From Micavibrio aeruginosavorus (lineage in GTDB: Bacteria > Pseudomonadota > Alphaproteobacteria > Micavibrionales > Micavibrionaceae): DNA of 5,962 bases. Below, one piece after another: positions 1 through 5,079 of the stretch; the first letter of the stretch is position 1; each line of letters opens with the position of its first letter. The stretch lies in contig QFNK01000127.1 of NCBI GenBank assembly GCA_003240795.1, positions 1-5,962 of the forward strand, in the 5' to 3' direction. The notes under the pieces were generated by a model. The model was not told the DNA's origin, did not search any database, and was given only the letters and a program-made list of their open reading frames with translations. The position numbers were made by a program, and so were the translations under genes.

Positions 1-1
1 C

Positions 2-967
2 ACGATCCTGACTCGGCATATTCAAAAACTCAACGATGAAAACGTGGAAGATGAACTTTTGCTTGAGCAGCTAAAGTCCTCTCTAAGCGACGAAACGCCG
101 CCAGCCACATCAAACCTGCTGAAACTCTATGAAGAGGCCGGTGTCGTCTTCCCGCAGAACGTCACACGCCGTTTTGACGAAGTTGAAACTTTTCACAAGG
201 TCATTCTCCAAAACCGCAAGACCCACCTATCGGGCGAGATTGAGGCCGCGCAGGCTCGTATTAAGGATCGGGACGCGCAGAAGAAAGAATTGGATCGCCG
301 CCGCGCGGAGATCATGCAAATTCTGAAATCAGGCGGTGCGCTGGAGCATTTCCTTCTATTACAGGAGGAAGCGGGTCGAGTGGAAAGTGAAGTGGCCACA
401 TTCCGCAAAAAACTTGAACTTGCGGAGCAGATTGAAAGCACGAAGGCGTCTCTGGGGGTTGACCGTGCCCAGCTTACGTTAGCTCTCCAGAATGACCACA
501 AGGAAAGAGAAGATGCCATCAAACGCGCCGTTCTGGCTTTTGAGCAACTGTCTGAGAGCCTGTACGTCAATGAAAGGGCTGGAAACTTGATTATCTCTCC
601 GGGCAAAAACGGCCTCGATCTAGAAATCAAGATCGACGGGGAGCGGAGCAAGGGTATCAGCAATATGCAGATATTCTGCTTTGATCTGATGCTCATGCAG
701 ATTTGCCATGAGCGGAACATGGGGCCGGGGTTTTTAGTGCATGATAGCCATCTATTTGACGGCGTTGATGAACGTCAGGTTGCCAAAGCCCTACAGATCG
801 GTGCAGAGCACAGCGAAAAGCTAGGCTTCCAATATCTTGTTACAATGAATTCTGATGCGTTACCTAAAGAGGGCTTTGATGGTCAGTTTAATCTTCAAGA
901 ATATATTCTGCCTGTGCGCCTCACTGATGAAAACGAAATCGGTGGTTTATTCGGTGTCCGTTTCTAA
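2..967 (+). CDS. DUF2326-type coiled-coil ABC/SMC-like ATPase, C-terminal part (probable ABC-three-component system ATPase)
   Basis: The reading frame is open to the left edge, so the true start and the N-terminal Walker A region lie outside; 321 residues are visible before the TAA. A GTG at 44 is an internal codon, not a convincing start. Visible residues about 65-185 are charged, heptad-like and helical, as expected for a coiled-coil arm. The C-terminal domain carries the stretch KGISNMQIFCFDLMLMQ (about 217-233), in the place of an ABC signature helix, and then FLVHDSHLFDGVDERQ (about 244-259), which resembles the Walker B/D-loop region of the DUF2326 (YydD-like) family. That family is known as the ATPase of ABC-3C systems, predicted anti-phage or anti-plasmid conflict systems in which a middle component and an effector accompany it. 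Partners would be upstream and are not visible. It lies about 150 bp from a tRNA-derived attachment core, which fits carriage on an island. The family call is fairly secure; the defence role is inferred. Confidence 0.8.
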   Translation, partial: TILTRHIQKLNDENVEDELLLEQLKSSLSDETPPATSNLLKLYEEAGVVFPQNVTRRFDEVETFHKVILQNRKTHLSGEIEAAQARIKDRDAQKKELDRRRAEIMQILKSGGALEHFLLLQEEAGRVESEVATFRKKLELAEQIESTKASLGVDRAQLTLALQNDHKEREDAIKRAVLAFEQLSESLYVNERAGNLIISPGKNGLDLEIKIDGERSKGISNMQIFCFDLMLMQICHERNMGPGFLVHDSHLFDGVDERQVAKALQIGAEHSEKLGFQYLVTMNSDALPKEGFDGQFNLQEYILPVRLTDENEIGGLFGVRF

Positions 968-970
968 TAT

Positions 971-997
971 GGGACACTGGTGGGACAGTTGATGTCC
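971..997 (+). repeat. Candidate left (P) arm-type integrase sites
   Basis: Two direct copies, GGGACACT (971-978) and GGGACAGT (982-989), begin exactly 11 bp apart, and an inverted relative, TGTCC, follows at 993-997. The block 971-988 matches 14 of 18 positions of 1206-1223 on the other side of the tRNA-Trp fragment. Repeats of one helical turn flanking a core are typical of arm sites bound by the N-terminal domain of tyrosine recombinases. The function is inferred from layout; an operator for an unknown regulator is the main alternative. Confidence 0.45.
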
Positions 998-1114
998 AAA
1001 ATTTGCAAATATTGGGGGCGATGAAAAACCGTCTTTAAAAATAACGCCCTGAAATAATTATCTTCTTGCCCTAATGAAAATCCCAAATTATCGTCAATTA
1101 TGTACTGGCTAAAA

Positions 1115-1159
1115 CTCCAAAACCGCAGGCCGCAGGTTCGAGCCCTGCTGCCCCTGCCA
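1115..1159 (+). other. 3' fragment of tRNA-Trp (anticodon loop to CCA): attachment-site core
   Basis: The fragment reads as positions 32-76 of tRNA-Trp. It has anticodon loop CTCCAAA (1115-1121, anticodon CCA at 1117-1119), 3' anticodon stem ACCGC, variable loop AGGCC, a T arm GCAGG-TTCGAGC-CCTGC with five perfect pairs (1132-1148), 3' acceptor strand TGCCCCT (1149-1155), discriminator G and CCA. The bases before 1115 do not pair with ACCGC, and no D arm or 5' acceptor strand (AGGGG-like) precedes it, so this is not a working tRNA gene. A 3' tRNA piece beside an integrase gene is the classic duplicated core left by tRNA-targeting integration. The exact left limit of the crossover identity needs the intact tRNA-Trp gene for comparison. 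Confidence 0.88.
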
Positions 1160-1202
1160 AGAAATCAAGGACTTAGCGATCTTCGCGAGCGATTGAAACT
1201 TC

Positions 1203-1224
1203 AAAGGCACACTGGCGGCACACT
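1203..1224 (+). repeat. Candidate right (P') inner arm-type sites, direct pair
   Basis: GGCACACT occurs at 1206-1213 and again at 1217-1224, an 11-bp period; a weaker relative, GGCACAAC, lies at 1237-1244. The block lies 47 bp from the tRNA-derived core and upstream of the integrase gene. The 19 bases 1203-1221 also pair with 1287-1305 as an inverted repeat at 17 of 19 positions. Read as recombinase arm sites; not proven. Confidence 0.5.
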
Positions 1225-1283
1225 TCTTTATAACACGGCACAACAGCAGACTACGGGGGCAAAACGCAGCCCACCGGAGCATT

Positions 1284-1305
1284 ACTGTGCCGTGAGTGTG
1301 CCTTT
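1284..1305 (-). repeat. Candidate right (P') outer arm-type sites, inverted pair
   Basis: On the minus strand the same motif appears twice, as GGCACAGT (1284-1291) and GGCACACT (1295-1302), again 11 bp apart. Bases 1295-1305 are an exact 11-bp inverted copy of 1203-1213. Being just upstream of the putative integrase promoter, these sites could also let the recombinase repress its own gene, as is known for other integrases. That autoregulation is inference. Confidence 0.5.
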
Positions 1306-1310
1306 TGAAT

Positions 1311-1339
1311 TTGATTGCTACTTATCTCATTGTTCTATA
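1311..1339 (+). promoter_or_regulatory. Possible sigma70 promoter of the integrase gene
   Basis: TTGATT (1311-1316) is followed after 17 bp by TCTATA (1334-1339), within an AT-rich stretch that continues TATATAGATATT. It lies about 90 bp upstream of the integrase start. The boxes are imperfect and the shifted hexamers around 1336-1343 are equally plausible -10 elements, so this is only a candidate. Confidence 0.3.
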
Positions 1340-1430
1340 TAGATATTTAGCATTAGGCCTACGGTTTAGTTGTCCGTTGCTGTGGTCTTTTGCCTTCTGT
1401 TGTAACCGTTACATCATAAGGAACAGGGCA

Positions 1431-2522
1431 ATGGCTTCTATCCAGAAAAGGACACTCCAGAACGGCGAAACCTCCTATCGCGTCCAAGTGCGTTTGAAGG
1501 GGTTTGAGGTTCAGCAAGCAACATTCAAGCGTCGAACGGATGCCGTTAAATGGGGACAGTCCACAGAGGCTGCTTTGCTTGAAGGACGGCATTTCAAAGT
1601 TAATGAAGCTAAGAAGCATACTGTGGAGGAAATGATCGACCGCTATGTACAGAGGTTAGAACGCGACAATCCAAAACGCCTGAATGATATCGATCACCTT
1701 TTGAAATGGTGGAAGAAAGAATTGGGTTTTTGCGTCTTGGCCGATCTCAACCGATCTTTGATTTCTGCAAAGCTGGAAAAGCTATCACAAAAGAAGGCCG
1801 AACGCTGGAACCGGAAGACCGAAAGGACAGAAGTGAATTTTATCAGTCCTGCAACGGTAAATAGGTATCTTATGGCGTTCAGTCATGTTTGCACGATTGC
1901 AGTTAATGAATGGGAATGGCTTGATGACAATCCTCTCCGGAAAATTAAAAAGCTGAAAGAGCCGAGGGGAAGAGTTCGTTTTCTCAGTGATGATGAAAGA
2001 TATACGTTGCTGGAGGCATGCAAGGAGGCTCCCTATCAACCAATGTATTTGATCGTTGTTCTGGCCCTTAGCACGGGGGCGCGTCGGGGTGAAATCATGA
2101 GCCTGAAATGGTCTGACATCGACATGGAACGACAGCAGATTGTCTTGCACGATACAAAAAATAAAGAACGACGAGTTATCCCTTTAAAGAGCCATGCGTA
2201 TGATTTGATGAAAGCGCACAAAAAAGTTCAGCGAATTGACACTGATCTGGTTTTTCCATCTATTTCCGGCGATAAGCCTTATGAAATTAAGAAAAGCTGG
2301 GAGGGAGCGTTGAAGAAAGCTGGGATTAAAGATTTCAGATTCCATGATCTTCGACATAGCGCAGCTTCTTATCTTGCCATGAACGGCGCATCAACGTCAG
2401 AGATAGCAGCAGTCTTGGGCCATAAAACACTTCAAATGGTACAGCGATATGCGCATCTTTCCGAAGCACACACAAGCTCGGTTGTTGCCAATATGAATGA
2501 AAGGATTTTTGGCGGTGCGTGA
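1431..2522 (+). CDS. Tyrosine recombinase / phage-type integrase (tRNA-Trp site)
   Basis: A 363-residue site-specific recombinase that would catalyse insertion and excision at the neighbouring tRNA-Trp core. The start is ATG 1431, preceded by AAGGA (1418-1422) at 8 bp. The open frame extends upstream to a GTG at 1296, but that extension overlaps the arm repeats and is not integrase-like. Residues about 1-60 resemble the small arm-DNA-binding domain, about 62-175 the helical SAM-like core-binding domain, and about 185-345 the catalytic domain. The catalytic set is complete: R218 in TGARRGE, K243 (or K245) in the beta-hairpin before RRVIPL, H305 and R308 in FHDLRH, H331 in LGHKT and nucleophile Y340 in QRYAHL. 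Full length and intact residues suggest it is active. No excisionase gene is visible. It points away from the core, in the same direction as the tRNA fragment. It should not be confused with housekeeping XerC/XerD, which lack this arm domain. Confidence 0.93.
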   Translation: MASIQKRTLQNGETSYRVQVRLKGFEVQQATFKRRTDAVKWGQSTEAALLEGRHFKVNEAKKHTVEEMIDRYVQRLERDNPKRLNDIDHLLKWWKKELGFCVLADLNRSLISAKLEKLSQKKAERWNRKTERTEVNFISPATVNRYLMAFSHVCTIAVNEWEWLDDNPLRKIKKLKEPRGRVRFLSDDERYTLLEACKEAPYQPMYLIVVLALSTGARRGEIMSLKWSDIDMERQQIVLHDTKNKERRVIPLKSHAYDLMKAHKKVQRIDTDLVFPSISGDKPYEIKKSWEGALKKAGIKDFRFHDLRHSAASYLAMNGASTSEIAAVLGHKTLQMVQRYAHLSEAHTSSVVANMNERIFGGA

Positions 2523-2637
2523 TAGAAAAGAACATGCTGAGAAAATGGCTCAAAAATTTAATGGGATATCCTTCTGAGAGCGGCCATCGGTTTTCAAAAC
2601 CTAGAAAGGTTCTTTAAGGCAAATAAATCTCAACATG

Positions 2638-2650
2638 GGACAATTTGTCC
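2638..2650 (+). promoter_or_regulatory. Candidate operator, copy 1 (GGACAATTTGTCC)
   Basis: A perfect odd-centred palindrome, GGACAA-T-TTGTCC, ending 55 bp before the ATG of the 116-aa gene. An identical copy stands at 3080-3092 before the oxidase operon, and both continue with a similar (T/A)ATTTT(C/A)AT tail. A dimeric regulator binding site is likely. I do not recognise the regulator; it does not match the FNR-type TTGAT-N4-ATCAA box. Confidence 0.55.
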
Positions 2651-2681
2651 TATTTTCATCACCGGAAAATATTTTCAAAAT

Positions 2682-2700
2682 CCCCTGCATTTTTTAGGGG
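2682..2700 (+). promoter_or_regulatory. Small hairpin covering the ribosome binding site
   Basis: CCCCT (2682-2686) can pair with AGGGG (2696-2700) around a 9-nt T-rich loop. AGGGG(G) is also the only good Shine-Dalgarno match for the ATG at 2706, with a 4-bp spacer, so the pairing could mask it. Only five base pairs; a regulatory role is speculative. Confidence 0.25.
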
Positions 2701-2705
2701 GCATA

Positions 2706-3056
2706 ATGAGTATTCATGAAGTAGCGCTGGATTTTGACAATCCGGTCGATATTGAGGCAGCCAAGCGAAAGCTATCGCCAATCTACCGCGTTGCCGCAGA
2801 GCGCGTCGACGAGTGGAAAGAAAGAGAAGTGCATGCCTTGGAAAAAAGGAATGCAACCCAGAACCCGCTTTCATGGCTATTTTGGCAAATTCGTTATCTC
2901 TCCGCTGTTGGCAACGGTGCTGAATCCGAACGTTGCCGTGATGGATTGTATGATCCGCATTGGGGATGCCTGACGGCCAAAGACGATGCGAAAGCAAAAG
3001 CGGAATCGTATCAGACAATCATCAGGGACCATAACCGCAGAACGCACGGACTTTAA
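2706..3056 (+). CDS. Hypothetical 116-aa cytoplasmic protein
   Basis: I do not recognise this protein. It starts at ATG 2706 behind AGGGGG and ends in TAA. There is no signal peptide and no clear membrane segment; the most hydrophobic part is a Trp-rich stretch, NPLSWLFWQIRYLSAVG, at about residues 53-69. The rest is charged and probably helical: residues 15-50 are rich in K, R and E, and 89-116 is an Ala/Lys/Arg-rich tail. Two cysteines (about 77 and 87) flank GLYDPHWG and could bind metal or form a disulfide, though two alone are weak evidence. It stands alone between the integrase and the oxidase operon, on the same strand, about 100 bp before the latter. The shared palindrome upstream of both suggests co-regulation with the oxidase. 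The upstream regulatory layout and sensible start support a real gene. Confidence 0.6.
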   Translation: MSIHEVALDFDNPVDIEAAKRKLSPIYRVAAERVDEWKEREVHALEKRNATQNPLSWLFWQIRYLSAVGNGAESERCRDGLYDPHWGCLTAKDDAKAKAESYQTIIRDHNRRTHGL

Positions 3057-3079
3057 TTCTTCTGCCAGCCCAATGAATA

Positions 3080-3092
3080 GGACAATTTGTCC
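3080..3092 (+). promoter_or_regulatory. Candidate operator, copy 2 (GGACAATTTGTCC)
   Basis: The same 13-bp palindrome as at 2638-2650, here ending 65 bp upstream of the first gene of the oxidase operon. It sits in the 101-bp gap after the 116-aa gene, where a new promoter would be expected. No convincing -35/-10 pair could be fixed around it; TTGTCC within the palindrome might itself serve as a -35 element. An oxygen-, nitric-oxide- or iron-sulfur-responsive regulator would be a reasonable guess from the target genes only. Confidence 0.55.
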
Positions 3093-3157
3093 AATTTTAA
3101 TGTGCATCCCGCTGTTTCATTCTCCATTCTGAAAAATTTCACAATCACGTCGGGATC

Positions 3158-3583
3158 ATGAGAGAGATTACAGATAAATTTGCAGGGTGGCTGGAGCAGC
3201 GTCCGCATCGGTTCACCATTATCAACGTCACGATGCTTGCTTTTCTTCTTTACATGATGGACAGCAACGTGATGTTTGCCCTCATCGGCGGACTGACACT
3301 GATTGTCGCCGGCCTGTATTGCGTGGCCGAGGCCGCAATGCTTACCTATAAGAATTGGAAGGACATACATCCGTTCCAGATTGCGTTGATCTGGGCGCCC
3401 GGTGCCATCGCTTTGATCCTTTCCGCAAGCGGACTGTATCTCGCCGCGCAGTATGATGCAGGAAGTGCATTCTATATCGTCGGCTGTATCATGTTCGGTT
3501 TTGAAGTCGCGATGCTCGCCATCCTTGGTGCAGAACTTCATAGCGCCGATTCCTCCCTGAAACGCTATCTGGAGGCCAAATAA
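3158..3583 (+). CDS. Small four-helix membrane protein, first gene of the oxidase operon
   Basis: A 141-aa integral membrane protein that I cannot assign to a named family. Four hydrophobic segments are visible, at about residues 19-34, 38-62, 73-97 and 103-125, with a short charged N-terminus (MREITDKFAGW) and a charged C-terminal tail (SSLKRYLEAK). No haem-binding CXXCH is present; the single His in the N-terminal part (about H17) and one near the end of helix 4 (about H128) are the only notable possible ligands. The start ATG 3158 has only a weak GGGA close upstream. Its TAA overlaps the ATG of the next gene (TAATG), so it is almost certainly translated together with the CydA-like subunit. 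That makes an accessory subunit or assembly factor of the oxidase the best guess, from position only. Confidence 0.75.
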   Translation: MREITDKFAGWLEQRPHRFTIINVTMLAFLLYMMDSNVMFALIGGLTLIVAGLYCVAEAAMLTYKNWKDIHPFQIALIWAPGAIALILSASGLYLAAQYDAGSAFYIVGCIMFGFEVAMLAILGAELHSADSSLKRYLEAK

Positions 3584-5079
3584 TGGACTTTCCTATTTTC
3601 CATCTGGACCTTCTGGGAAACCGCGCCCTGATCGCGATGATCGCCGTCCTGCACGTCCTGATCAACCATGGCCTTGCCGTAGGCATGATGCCGCTGATCG
3701 CGGCGATGGAATGGTGGGGACACAAGAAGAAAGACCCGCGTTGGGATAATCTGGCCTACAAAATCTTGTTCGTGTGTTTCATCATCACGACGACGGTCGG
3801 CGCACTTACAGGGGTTGGAATCTGGTTCTCGGCCTCGCTCATAAACCCTTATAGTATTGGAAGCTTGATCCGGGTTTTCTTTTGGGGCTGGTTTATCGAA
3901 TGGCTGGTCTTCATCACCGAAGTGTGTCTGATCCTCGCCTATACCCTGACATGGAAGAAATGGACGGCGGAGGGCAAGAAGAAACAGCATATATGGCTTG
4001 GTTTTGCCCTTGGCTTCTTCTCATGGATAACGATGGCTATCATCGTTTCGATTCTTGGCTTTATGATGGATCCGGGGAACTGGCTGACACATCATTCTTT
4101 ATGGAATGGATTTACAAACCCGATCTATCTGCCACAACTGGGCTTCCGCACACCGCTTGCGTTGGCAAAAGCCGGGATCATCGCCATGTTCCTTTGCCTG
4201 TTATTTGTAAAACGCGGCGATATTTTCAGACAGGAAGCATTGCGAGGCCTTGGTCTCTGGACGCTTTGTGCCGCGCCGTTCGTTCTGCTGGGCGGTTACT
4301 GGTATTACTCGGTCGTTCCGGCATCCATGCAGGAAAATCTGGGCGTGTCGCTGATGACCCTGCAATTCACACAGTGGCACGACAAACTTCTGCATATCGT
4401 GCTGGGGGTCGTTGTGACGATCTTTATCGTTGTCCAGATGGCCGTTTTCCGTCCGCAATATCTGCGCAAATGGATGCTTCTGATCCCGCTCTTCGGGATC
4501 ATATGGATGACTGGGCATTTCGAGCGCGTGCGCGAATTTATCCGCAAACCTTATATTATCGGCCGTTACATGTATGCCAACGGCATGCGCGTTGAAGACT
4601 ATCCGTTATTGCAGCGTGACGGCGTTCTGGCGCACATGACCTACAGCCACCCTTTGACGGATGCCGAAAAGAAAATGTCCGATGCTGAAATAAAGCCGGA
4701 AGGAAAGCCGCCTCTGACACAGGAAGAAATAGACCAGATGATGGCCAAAATTCAGGACGGGAAAGACGTGTTCATGAATACCTGCTCGCGCTGTCATACC
4801 GCGCATGGCGTGAACAGCATCACGGGGCATTTTACCCGCATGATGGGTGATCGTGACTGGGATCCGGAAGTTCTGTCGTCCTATCTTGAAATCATGCATT
4901 CGCAGCCTTTCATGCCGCCCTTCCCCGGAAATCAGGCGGACAAGGATGCGCTGGCACAATATATCCGCCACCTGAAATACAATGAAACTTCTATTCCGGG
5001 CGCACAGGATAGCGGCGTTTCCGTCCATACGCCCAAGGCGCAAGCCCCGGAAGATACAAACACAGAGGATAAACAATGA
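3583..5079 (+). CDS. cydA: Cytochrome bd-family oxidase subunit I (CydA-like) with C-terminal cytochrome c domain
   Basis: A 498-aa membrane haem protein of the CydA superfamily, expected to reduce O2 in the inner membrane. SD GGAGG lies 7 bp before the ATG. About eight helices are visible (roughly 14-42, 57-80, 93-124, 137-162, 191-209, 222-243, 266-289, 297-313). H24 in VLHVLINHG matches the conserved His of CydA helix 1, and E106 and E113 lie where CydA has its proton-path glutamates. Differences from quinol oxidases: the loop between helices 6 and 7 is only about 20-25 residues, so the quinol-binding Q loop is missing. IRKPY (320-324) stands where E. coli has GRQPW, and the H186-type ligand is not evident, while H266 and H271 lie near the M393 position. 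Residues about 390-465 form a class I cytochrome c domain with CSRCH (401-405) and a probable Met ligand in PFMPPF (M444). An even helix count puts it in the periplasm. This fits bd-like oxygen reductases that accept electrons via cytochrome c. The symbol denotes the superfamily only. Confidence 0.88.
   Translation: MDFPIFHLDLLGNRALIAMIAVLHVLINHGLAVGMMPLIAAMEWWGHKKKDPRWDNLAYKILFVCFIITTTVGALTGVGIWFSASLINPYSIGSLIRVFFWGWFIEWLVFITEVCLILAYTLTWKKWTAEGKKKQHIWLGFALGFFSWITMAIIVSILGFMMDPGNWLTHHSLWNGFTNPIYLPQLGFRTPLALAKAGIIAMFLCLLFVKRGDIFRQEALRGLGLWTLCAAPFVLLGGYWYYSVVPASMQENLGVSLMTLQFTQWHDKLLHIVLGVVVTIFIVVQMAVFRPQYLRKWMLLIPLFGIIWMTGHFERVREFIRKPYIIGRYMYANGMRVEDYPLLQRDGVLAHMTYSHPLTDAEKKMSDAEIKPEGKPPLTQEEIDQMMAKIQDGKDVFMNTCSRCHTAHGVNSITGHFTRMMGDRDWDPEVLSSYLEIMHSQPFMPPFPGNQADKDALAQYIRHLKYNETSIPGAQDSGVSVHTPKAQAPEDTNTEDKQ

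Noticed and set aside
971..997. A third copy of the GGACA...TGTCC operator
   Set aside because: The half sites here are 5 bp apart rather than 3 and there is no gene start just downstream; the block is better explained by the 11-bp-spaced arm repeats.
1001..1010. Palindrome ATTTGCAAAT in the left flank of the core
   Set aside because: A 10-bp AT-rich palindrome without a second copy or nearby gene start; may be an accessory protein site but chance is likely.
1016..1049. GGGCG/CGCCC pairing as a terminator after the DUF2326 gene
   Set aside because: Only 5 bp with a 24-nt loop and no following T run.
1100..1342. An 80-codon open frame across the tRNA fragment and arm repeats
   Set aside because: It overlaps the tRNA-derived core and the repeats, has no ribosome binding site and no protein-like composition.
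1296..1430. N-terminal extension of the integrase to a GTG start
   Set aside because: It overlaps the repeats and the likely promoter, its translation is not integrase-like, and ATG 1431 has a good Shine-Dalgarno and begins the expected arm-binding domain.
2598..2615. AACCT-AGAA-AGGTT hairpin followed by CTTT after the integrase
   Set aside because: The stem is short and AT-containing and the T tract is weak; it could be a poor terminator but cannot be supported.
3053..3541. Long minus-strand open frames opposite the membrane genes (also 3565-3990, 4606-5076 and 5433-5798)
   Set aside because: They mirror clear membrane-protein genes on the plus strand, and their products lack recognisable domains.
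3882..4595. A 237-codon plus-strand frame inside the CydA-like gene
   Set aside because: It lies wholly within the well-supported CydA-like gene in another frame.
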